The notes beneath the pieces are model-generated. The model was not told where the DNA came from and made no database searches. It saw only the letters and a list, made by a program, of their open reading frames with translations. A DNA stretch of 64,000 bases from Reticulitermes speratus (Eukaryota; Arthropoda; Insecta; Blattodea; Rhinotermitidae): NCBI GenBank assembly GCA_021186555.1, contig JAJKFL010000014.1, positions 34,592,033 through 34,656,032 of the forward strand, read 5' to 3'. Shown here one piece after another: positions 31,938-40,907 of the stretch. The translations under genes and the position numbers were made by a program. Position 1 is the first letter of the stretch, and each line of letters opens with the position of its first letter.

Positions 31938-31945
31938 TTTGGCGC
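31938..31945 (+). promoter_or_regulatory. E2F-type site TTTGGCGC
   Basis: Matches the E2F consensus TTTSSCGC, 85 bp upstream of the PCLAF start codon. This fits an S-phase gene whose product binds PCNA. Confidence 0.55.
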
Positions 31946-32029
31946 TCTGTAACGTCGTTTGATAAGTACGTGCAATAAGATTTAAAGGAAGCAGGTTAAT
32001 ATAAGTTTCAGGTAACCTGATTGAATGCA

Positions 32030-32066
32030 ATGGTTAGAACAAAAGCTGATTCGAGTTGTGTTAAAG
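32030..32066 (+). CDS. PCLAF: PCLAF exon 1
   Basis: ATG then VRTKADSSCVK plus one base, donor AAAG|GTAAAT. The MVRTKAD start is the family signature. Confidence 0.9.
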
Positions 32067-33855
32067 GTAAATATTTATGTCGGTTGTTCACATTTCATTT
32101 GGCTCAAAGTACGTGATCGTTTTAAATCGTGGTGTAATGGGTTATGTGACCATGTAGGCTCAAAACCGATTATACGGTGGTAGAAGGTGTATTTGTATTT
32201 TCAACAAATTAGACCATGACATGTGCTACGTATTTGGCCTAGTTATGTGAAGGACCAATGGAATGTGAATGAATTCTGATTTCCATTTTTTCTGAATATT
32301 AACCACCATGATAACCTCAAACCTCAGCATGAAGTATTGACTAATTTTTCTTCTCAGCTGTTGGTGCGAAAGTACTACGTAAGATGACAAGCAGCTCTGC
32401 CGTTGCTTCTAACACTGGCAAAGGTAAGAAAGCATATGTTGTGATTCTTAAGAAAATTAAACAGGATCCCAATTTTGCACTAATACAGCTCAGGAGCACC
32501 ACTTAATCATGCGAGACCTATAACTTCATACAAAGCTTTATCACCTCGCAGTACTGTTACTTCTTTACTCAGAGCAAGATATTTTAATGAAACCGGTGAT
32601 GTAAGTGTAATGCATACCTGACTGGCTTGTTTCAATACTTCCTATGTCATACATGTGAGACCATATTAGATCATGATTGTCAATACAAAAATGCCTTGGT
32701 ATCCAAGACACATGAAGAAACCAAAACCATTTTATACCATAATGTTACACTTAATGTTTTACTTTTGAGGTTTCATGTCAGTGACAATAAAATTTATGTT
32801 TGTTAATATATGTTTAAAACAAACCCTGTCCCAGCAGTCACAGAAAAATATTTATTACATGAAGGTTAGGCTGAAGTTTTATTTTAGTGAGAACTATTCA
32901 GCACACATGGAAACCAATAATTATTTAATTCAAAGTTAGGTTTGGATATTAATTTTTGTGAGACTCATTCAAAAAACATAATTCCACAAGCATTATGCTT
33001 TGGGGTTTCATTTTAGTGACAACCTTGAGTGAATCATGTGTTTCACCAACACTAGACCCTCAGCTTTCATTTTTAGTGACGGAAACAAAATTTAGTTTGC
33101 AGCCTATGTTTCAAACATTGCTTCAGCATGGCTGACCCTTCATGTTGCTAACAAGGATAGGCTACTGTGTTTCATTTTATTGTCAGAAGCTCAGGCAACA
33201 CTCTGCAAGTTTGCAGGGTATGGTTATACAGGCACATACAGGGAATGTGTTTACTATGCTTAACATTCCTGAATATACTTTACCTTCACAGTCCTCACAT
33301 GTTACAGTCACTGTCATTGTTGGCATCCCTCATTTGGTATAGTTTCCATTATGGCTGATGTAAATTCCAAGCCATAAATTAAGGTAGCTTATTCAGTGTT
33401 ACTATATTAACATGCACACTCATACATGTTGCTTCTTTTATGCAAATAGGGTAAATGTCTTTCAGAGTGTTAGTGCAGCTACAATTGTAAACACTTCATA
33501 CTAGTAGGGAAATAAGTTGGGGTCATGCTCTGTATTCGGTTTGCGGATTTGTCATAATCATCTGTCATGTTGGCAGGGAAGCACGGCACAGGAGGGAACC
33601 CGTATTTCCCCCGTGAGACACCTTCGTGGCAGAAAGAGATAACTAGCTTTTTTAAATCAACTGCAATGGATTCTGTGAAAACATTTGAGCCTGCATCAAA
33701 TGAGAACAGTGGAGAAATGTCAATGGTATTGTGTTCTTTGCATCCTTAATAAGAAGTGCAACAACTGTAGAAGAAATTGGTTGTATTATAATCATAACTC
33801 TTTGATATTTCAGGATTCTCAGCATGATTCATCTATAAAGGATGCATTTAAATGA
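32030..33855 (+). CDS. PCLAF: PCLAF (PAF15), PCNA-clamp-associated factor
   Basis: A small, probably disordered nuclear protein that binds PCNA at replication forks. Four exons join in phase: 32030-32066, 32358-32423, 33577-33725 and 33814-33855, giving 97 residues (human 111). The start MVRTKADS is identical to the human N-terminus. AKVLRKMTSSS follows, then GKHGTGGNPYFPRETPSWQ. The PIP box QKEITSFF fits QxxI/LxxFF exactly. The conserved GGNP and P-W-QK context is kept. The KEN box of human PAF15 is not seen. If exon 3 is not spliced at 33725 the frame ends at 33749 instead, giving a slightly different tail. Divergent from TRIP4. Confidence 0.9.
32358..32423 (+). CDS. PCLAF: PCLAF exon 2
   Basis: Acceptor ttctcag; reads (A)VGAKVLRKMTSSSAVASNTGK plus one base; donor AAAG|GTAAGA. 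It corresponds to the basic segment around the ubiquitinated lysines of human PAF15. Confidence 0.88.
32750..33200 (+). repeat. Degenerate tttcattttagtgac repeat in PCLAF intron 2
   Basis: Variants occur near 32770, 32878, 33005, 33065 and 33168, with spacing near 55-60 bp or multiples. The same motif in the other orientation is at 13880-14390. Confidence 0.45.
33577..33725 (+). CDS. PCLAF: PCLAF exon 3 (PIP box)
   Basis: Acceptor ttggcag; starts GKHGTGGNPYFPRET, carries PSWQKEITSFFKST and ends at ATG|GTATTG in phase 0. Confidence 0.9.
33814..33855 (+). CDS. PCLAF: PCLAF exon 4 (stop)
   Basis: Acceptor gatatttcag; reads DSQHDSSIKDAFK then TGA. Called from splice sites and phase; the C-terminus of this family is poorly conserved. 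Confidence 0.6.
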   Translation, partial: DSQHDSSIKDAFK

Positions 33856-34652
33856 TAACCATAACCTGTGGAAATCAACGATCATCATGTTCAAGTATTT
33901 AGTTTGTAATGTGTAATTTTTGGGTGTATATGAATTGCCTGTTTGGTGCAAGTGATGGAGCACAACTTCTCTGAGCATGGGGATAGTGTTTCATTTATTT
34001 CCATGAAGCCTCTTAAGCTGATGTCATCCAAGCTGTTAAGCTGGCCAAACTGAGGCTGTGTTGAGTGCTGGACCTCAAAATAGCTTGTGTAGATCTGGAG
34101 AGGAAGCGAAAAAATCAGGTGACAGTTTGTGAACAAAAAAAAAATAACAACAACAAACAAATAAGTCAGTTGGGCCTAAAAGGAGAAGTAAATTGATCTA
34201 GTGATAGAAACATTAGCAAAATTGTCCCATCTAATTTTCTGTTATAGAAAACGTGAAACAGGATAAACCACATCCATCTTCTTGAAATCCGATTTCAGCT
34301 GTAAAATACCATTGTGTTCCTGAATGACTACAAATGCACTTGCAAGATTTGAGGTTATTACAACAGTTTTGATCACGATTCAAGTCTTCTGAGGTATGCT
34401 GTGTCAAGTTATAATTGCAGAGAGTATTTTGTATCGCCAGACCAGTAGTCATAAGCCAGGCAATGTTGCTACATAGCCACTGACAATGCCACCTGCTCTG
34501 CACTGCTCAGTCCAATGACAAAAAGTATTCTGCTTAGTTATGGACACTTTTGTGGTGCTTGTGGCCCCCAACTCCAGAACCAGGGAAGGGCTCTTCTAAA
34601 TCTTCGTCTTTGAAGATGGAAGCAGCAAAGTTCTCTCAAAAGCTAGTTACTA
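33856..34652. other. PCLAF 3' region, nothing recognised
   Basis: Presumed 3' UTR and intergenic sequence. I saw no clear AATAAA close to the stop and no coding signature. Confidence 0.5.
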
Positions 34653-35748
34653 CAGTGTAACCTGCTTAAGACATCCCACTTAAGAAGTCTTCCCATCTAA
34701 AAAGTTAGAATAATTTAGCACCACAGTGTTCCTATATGATTAACATATTAATTTTACCCTTTTTAATACATTTTCCACTCAAAAGGATTTCTTGCCTAAG
34801 AAGCGCAAACATTTTCTGACAATGAATTTTTAACCTGTTTCATGCTTCTGCATCAAAACCATAACAATATCCCATTTGTTCAGTTTGTTCCCAATGTATA
34901 GTGTCTAAATAACACTCGCAGTTGTATGCATTAATTTCCAGTTGTTTCCAAGAAGTACAGATAAGCAGCTTCATGTGAATCTGTGGGTATGTGTGGCAGG
35001 AAATGATACCACATTTCGACTGTTCTGCTATCAGTTTCCACACATGCATTTCACACATTGTGATGCAATACCAAAATCTGTGTGTAATGTATGTGAATAA
35101 GTGTGGGTTTTTAATGGAGCATGTTGTGTGACCACTTTACTCTACTTTAATTTCAGTAATTTGAAGTATTCTGTATGCAAAATCTTTGTGTTCACTTCAA
35201 ATTGCTTATATGTGTACAGTTTTCATTCAGCGTGGCCACTACATCAAAAACTGACGTAAAGCTTAATCTGCTCTTAATTGAAGAAAAGCTGGATATTTTA
35301 AACACAGAGGATGCTACTTAGAATTTTCCTAGCATAATATCACTTAAGAAATGTGCATTTTTGTGTCAATTTAAAATACAAGGCACAGTACTCAGTCTGT
35401 AAGTGAACAGCTGAGCTGGAAAATGGTGAAAATAGTATAACACAGTATGGTAGAATCAGCATGTGACGAATAGTTCTGGTAAGAACAGGCTATTCATCCA
35501 CCAGTTGTGCCTGTAAATAAAATGTTGTGTTGTGTTCCAGAATGTGTCAAAAGTCACTAGGGAAGGTAATAACTTGAAATGTGGGTGCAATGCAGATTGT
35601 ATGTACAATAATATGCTAGTAAAGGGATTGTAAATTTCAGTACAGAAGTACAAAATATTGCTTTCTGGCCAACCCTTTAAAGACAGTTTCCCACTTAATA
35701 AACCAAATCTGTTGAATTTTCCAGATATGTCTGAAGAGGGTTTTGCTG
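34653..35748 (+). mobile_element. Internally deleted pogo-type element
   Basis: 1096 bp between TA pairs (34651-34652, 35749-35750). The inverted ends match imperfectly: CAGTGTAACCTGCTTAAGAC and CAGCAAAACCCTCTTCAGAC. Inside, near 35233, is a relic of a pogo N-terminus: ATTSK, then IEEKLDIL, preceded by GTG where the start codon would be. No catalytic region. Confidence 0.7.
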
Positions 35749-35750
35749 TA

Positions 35751-36961
35751 TGCACAGATTACCACAGCATCATATTCCTGACAGCTTAATTCTTCATAAA
35801 CATGTTTGTTACTTTTATCAAGAACTCTCGTTTTGTAGAAGTGTTTACATATTTTGGTACACCTTGGGTGCCATCATCAAGACCAGTAGATGTTCAGATA
35901 TCTTGCCACAAAAATGTTGGTTTTTAAGACACTGACTGTGTATAATGACCTTATCAGAACTATATTCCCCAGTATCACTGTCATCTAAAATTTCATTGAA
36001 AATCTCACTTTGAATCCTATCAGCCCATGTCTTGACAGTGGCTCTGCTATGATGTCATTCATCATCCTTTTTTTGGCTGTCTGATCACCAACCACCCAGT
36101 GCCTTATGAATCAGAGTTACCACTTTACAAAGAACCACATCTCTCTGCAGTAGACCAAACCACATCTTAATGTATTTTCTAGTTTTGTAGCTGGAGGCCA
36201 AATAATTGCAGCTTGCTGCTGAATGTAGTGTGTATGAAACTGCAAGGAGAACATTTCAATGACATACCACATGTGTGCAGCTGTGCTGAAGGATTAAAAC
36301 ACAAAAATATTCCAATATGTAATTCTGAATACAGAATACACCCCGTGTAAGTTATTTGTTACATTCAGATGAGAAAATACCCTTAAAGACAAAATAAAAA
36401 TGCTATATAGTACCTGTAAGACACTTCCCATTTTCATTTTATGTAATGGTCTGATAGTGGCACCCAGCGTGTGCCGAAATGCAACCAGATACATAAAATG
36501 AAACAGTTGTCATTGGTGGAAAGAACAGGTGGATTGTCTGTTTATGTCTGTTGCACTCTTCTTTTGGGGGTCACCATTTGTAACTGTGTGGTTTACTCCA
36601 GGCTCTCCACACTCCTGTATTTTAATTCCATGATTTGCCCAACCCTGTTATGTACTGTTAGTGACTGAAATACAAGACGTTTTTGTATGCACAACCATAA
36701 TGAAAATGTAGCTGTACTCTATTCCTACACTACAGCGTTGCCACTACAAACAGTACAGACACCTTTTGGTCACAGCAGTGAGGCTAAACTGTGCTTAACA
36801 CAAAACTGTCACACGTCATATTAATCTTTCCATACTGAATTTCTTTACCTAATTTACAATAATGAAATGCTGGAAGTACACGTATGTATTTCTCACCTTA
36901 CAGAAGGGTGTACACATTTTCCAAAAGTCTAGGAGCCACTTCAAATTTCTTGTCAAGTAAA
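35751..36961. other. Intergenic, no firm assignment
   Basis: A minus-strand stretch near 35,950-36,050 reads VKTWADRIQSEIFNEILDDS and looks coding-like and acidic. It has no start, no splice context and no family I recognise. The rest shows nothing. Confidence 0.35.
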
Positions 36962-37524
36962 ATGAAGTTATGTAATTGAAGGCTTCCACCATTGTCATAA
37001 TGTTGCTTAAAATCTTCTGGGTTGTTACCCGGCTTCATATTTTGGTGTATGACCAACATTTCGGGATCACTTGTTAGTCCCATTTTCAGGGTCTTACGAA
37101 AAAGGATGCCAGGAGGTAAGGGACATGTTTATGTAGGAGTAGGGTCCAATGGGTAGTATTGAATGGACGAGCCAATCAGGAAGAAGGGGAGGTGTGGTGT
37201 GTTATGATAGGTACTGACTGGGACTGGGAGGGGGACAATGGGTAAACAGTGGTGGGGGTATGTGTATATATATATATATGGTTGATGGCTGTAGTCATAG
37301 AGGAAAAAAAGTCCATGATGGGAGGAAGGGGAGACATACTCTAAGAACAGGTACCAGAGTATTCACTGGGTGTGATTGTGTGGCAGAGAAGGAGAGTTGT
37401 TGTTTTCTTTCAAGAGTCATATGATGGGTTTCTAAGCTCTGCTATGTATCAGTCCATCTTCCGTGTTGATGTTATTAGGGTGCAGGTTCACTTCAATGGC
37501 CTCCATGATAAGGCGGTCCAAATA

Positions 37525-37869
37525 TCAAGATTTGGTGGATAGAACTTCAACATCTTGGAGCAAGATTTTGTGGTTGAAGCCATGTTCTGCCAAAGCTGAT
37601 TTGTCCAGTTGTAGTAGCCGGATGTTCCGTTGATGTTCTTTTATCCTGATTTCAGTGGATCTCCCCGTCTGTCCGATATATACAAGTCCACATTCGCAGG
37701 GGACCCTGTAAACCCCTGGGGTTTTTAATCCGACGACGTCCTTCACCGGGCGGAGGAAGCTGGACATTTTCTTAGGCGGGAGTGCAACACTTTTGATATC
37801 ATGTCTGGATAACAAACGGCTGAGGCAGTTGTACGTGGTATGGAAGTAAGGTAGCATCGCAGTTGACAC
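37525..37869 (-). pseudogene. PLE2 GIY-YIG endonuclease
   Basis: Open frame with KKMSSFLRPVKDVVGLKTPG, VYRVPCECGLVYIGQTGRS (GIY-YIG core) and EIRIKEHQRNIRLLQLDKS, then ALAEHGFNHKI. It belongs downstream of the RT; a frame change near 37860 separates them. Confidence 0.85.
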
Positions 37870-37899
37870 TGGTTTGTCAAGGAGTTAGGTATTTTGGTA

Positions 37900-38710
37900 T
37901 TGGACTTGAGGGCTTGGTGTATTAGTTTACTGTTGTAGCCATTTTCCCTAAAGGTGATTCTGAGAAAGTCCAATTCATACTTCAGGCTGTTGCTGTCACA
38001 CAGAGTGGGCTCTGTGAACCATGGTGTTGAGTAGAGCTTGTTTACTGGACGGATGATGGTGCGAATTAGCATTCAGATATAGGTTGGTGTGCGTTAGTTT
38101 CCGATAAACTTTATATCCCAAGGTTCCATCCGGTCTCTCATGTATATCAATGTCAAGGAACGGCAGATGGTTGTCTTCCTCCGTTTCCATAGCAAATTGT
38201 ATGTTTTTGATTATACTATTTAAATGGGCCAGGAACTTCCTTAGTTTATCGGTCCCATGGGGCCAGATGATGAAAGTATCTACATATTGGAACCAACAGC
38301 TGGGTTTGTTTGTCGCTAGTTGTATTGCTTTCGCTTCAAAATCCTCCATGAAGAAATTGGCAATGACCGGAGATAGAGAGGATCCCATAGCCACTCCGTC
38401 CGTTTGTTCGTAAAAATGTCCTCCATAGGTGAAATATGTAGACGTGTGAACATGTCTGAATAGGGCCAGTATGTCTTCATCAAAGAGTTGACCTAGGAGA
38501 TCTAGTGAGTCTTTAATCGGCACTTTGAAGCGAGTCCAAAGTGCGTACAAACTCGGATTAGTTATTGACATGGTGTATAGATTGTCCCACGAAGGGGGTG
38601 AGTAGGGTGGCCAGATATTTTTGACAGCTGGTAGGTGGGAGCTCCAATGTTGCTGATGATGGGTCTTAAGGGGATTCCTTCTTTATGGATCTTAGGTAAT
38701 CTGTAGAGTC
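37900..38710 (-). pseudogene. PLE2 reverse transcriptase
   Basis: Starts within the fingers ([20 protein letters not shown]), after the N-terminus was lost. An open frame of 191 residues (37996-38571) has TYFTYGGHFYEQTDGVAMGS and PFLDIDIHERPDGTLGYKV. The catalytic box reads YVDTFIIW: one Asp codon of the usual YVDD is missing by an in-frame 3-nt loss. A frameshift near 38000 leads to RTIIRPVNKLYSTPWFTEPT. Confidence 0.85.
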
Positions 38711-38880
38711 TTCCTACCCATTGGACCCTACTCCTATATAATCACATGTCCCTTACCTCCTGGCATCCTTTTTCCTAAGACCCTGAAGATGGGACAAACA
38801 AGTGATCCCGAAACGTTGATCATACCAAAAAATGACACCGGGTAACAACCCAGAAGATTTTAAGCAACAAGATGAAGTTA

Positions 38881-39679
38881 GTTCCATACTGAGGATCCGC
38901 AAATACTGTATTAGGCACCATCATACAAAATCTAGTCACTACTGTGACCTGGCACCTGAAATTTGTGCACCCCTAATTTAACATAACCTATACCTAATCT
39001 GGTAAAGGATGTCTGACAGAATGGTTTATATGGAGGAGTTGTAAAAAGTTAAGAAAGGTACGTCTTAACATGACTTTTATGAACCAATGTTGAAAATAAT
39101 ACACTGATAATGTTAACAATACATTTACATTTTGTTTAACAGAACTTAAACTTTAATTTGCAGTAGGCACTTGACACAAAACATCATTGCAGGGAACAAA
39201 AACAAACTGTCTTGTTACAAACTTTTAGGCAGCTATAATACATTGGCATAAAAATACTGCAATGGACCAGCTGTATGGAATGTGAATGTACATGGGACAC
39301 TACATTCTGAGGAAACAAATACTATTGTAACAACTATGTGGCCTCAGTCTGTCTAATGTATGGCAGTAAATGTAACAACAATAACAACAGCATGCTCTGT
39401 GCTGGCAATCTTACCAAAATAAACTAGCTGAAAAATGCATTTAGAATTTGATGTTCTAACCTACCACATGGCCCATTCTGCACTCCCACCTATGGCCTCT
39501 ACATGAAAAATGAACAGGAACTCCTTGGAATCCTCTACTCACACTTCTGGCAGAGATGGGAAATAAATAACAACCTAAGACAGTAAGGAAGTAACAGCAA
39601 TACTTGGACGAACACCAACATGTAATACATATATTACTATGACTGGATATTAAGGTATTACTAGTAAATGATACTGATC
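38881..39679. other. Intergenic, nothing recognised
   Basis: AT-rich sequence between PLE2 and the hAT MITE, without coding or repeat signature. Confidence 0.5.
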
Positions 39680-39687
39680 TCTATGGC

Positions 39688-39981
39688 AGGTCTGCACAAC
39701 TTGGCCATACTGTTCCAAAGAAAACGGCTTCAGGCCGCAGGGGTACATGCCGGTGGGGGTTACTTTATTAATAATTTTATAATTCAATAAATATATTTTT
39801 TCATTACTCATCAGCATAGCACTGTTCAAAAATCCACTATCAATGGCAACATTTAATTTTCAACTTTCAAACAATTACAATTTTTTTAAAAATAAATATT
39901 ATTTCCAAAAGTCATTACAGGCCACACAGTGAGCCTCAGTAGGCTGCATGTGGCCCGTGGGCTGTATGTTGTGCAGGTCTG
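39688..39981. mobile_element. hAT-type MITE in the ANO8 3' UTR
   Basis: 294 bp with an 8-bp duplication CTCTATGG on both sides (39680-39687, 39982-39989). Terminal inverted repeats are CAGGTCTGCACAAC and CAGACCTGCACAAC. The right duplication ends 18 bp from the ANO8 stop codon. On the ANO8 strand the element carries AATAAA near 39766. Confidence 0.9.
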
Positions 39982-40006
39982 CTCTATGGGCTAGCCAAAA
40001 GTTGGA

Positions 40007-40907
40007 CTAGAAGTTGCCAGAAGGGTTCATCCTACGCTGGAGGTCCATGGCTACATCATCCACAGATATGAGCTTTTCTATTGGAATGCATGACAACTCA
40101 CCCCCAACATTTGGAGGTGGCATCCATTTCTCCTTAGCCTTGGTCTCGGCCTCCTTTGCAGATGCTTCTCGAGCTCTCCGCTCCTTCAGTTTCAGTGAGA
40201 ATATAGCCACACTGCGGGCTCGCTTCATCAAACTCTGTTTGACCCTCGTCTTCTTCGCAGCAGCTGCTGCAGCTGCCAGTTCATCGGCTTTGGGAGTTGA
40301 TGTTGGGGTGGTGGCAGCTGGTGCTGCTGCTGCACCAGGGACAGTTGAGTGGGTGGTATCATCACCTTCCTGGCTTGATACAGTACGGCTACTATCAGAT
40401 GAAGCCTCTTTTTCTGGGGAAAATCGAAACTTAGAACGAGTATGAGCTGCAACCCAGGGTGGGGCAGAGCGTAACAGATCTGAATCTGAGGATGCTGCAA
40501 GGTCTTTGTGAGCAATGCAGTCAGTACTACGCCGCAGGTCACCCCCAGAGGCACTCCCCATCTCTGGCTCACTCCCTTTACGAGCAGGATCTAGCCCAAG
40601 TTTCCGTGCCCAATCCACCCCATGTGGTCCAATTGTCAGGTGATAGCCCAGTGTTTCTCCTTCAGTCCCCAACCAGTCTCTTGACTTCTTGGGTACACTC
40701 TTTGCTATGCCTGAGGAGAGTTGCTTGCTGTCCACTGGTGAAGAGCATACAGTGGGTAGAGTGGGCTCCTCCATGAGGGATGCTGCATTCTCAGCTACTG
40801 GTGTTGGAAGGTTCTCCTCCACCACTGGCATGTTATTTTCTTGACTGTGATTTGCCTCCTCGTCACCAGCAACAGTACTTACTTCATTGGCTGGAGAGAC
40901 AACGAAT
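40007..40907 (-). CDS. ANO8: ANO8 last exon (cytosolic tail and stop)
   Basis: Acceptor tttggttgtag; the single leading A completes Arg with the previous exon (GLVIGR|FVVSPANEV). About 299 residues: acidic and Pro/Ser-rich, then DWLGTEGETLGYHLTIGPHG, Ala-rich runs and a basic helix VKQSLMKRARSVAIFSLKLK. It ends GGELSCIPIEKLISVDDVA and RRMNPSGNF. Long single frame with no repeats recognised. Confidence 0.88.

Larger units (their letters stand above)
31327..32029. promoter_or_regulatory. Shared promoter region of TRIP4 and PCLAF
   Basis: 703 bp separate the two divergent start codons, so both 5' UTRs and both promoters must lie here unless an upstream non-coding exon exists. No transposon is recognised in it, in contrast to the rest of the window. 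Confidence 0.7.
36971..38871 (-). mobile_element. Penelope-like element with inverted flanks and TSD (PLE2)
   Basis: ATGAAGTTA flanks the unit (36962-36970 and 38872-38880). Left (about 37000-37160) and right (about 38705-38865) ends are inverted repeats of about 150 bp. They share ttctgggttgttacccgg, atttcgggatcacttg, cctggcatcctttttc and the 'cccattggaccctac' segment. Minus-strand coding: reverse transcriptase (from about 38710 to 37900) then GIY-YIG endonuclease. Less decayed than PLE1. Confidence 0.88.

Noticed and set aside
40014..40445. 143-residue plus-strand frame
   Set aside because: Antisense of the ANO8 terminal exon; the minus frame joins the anoctamin exons in phase.
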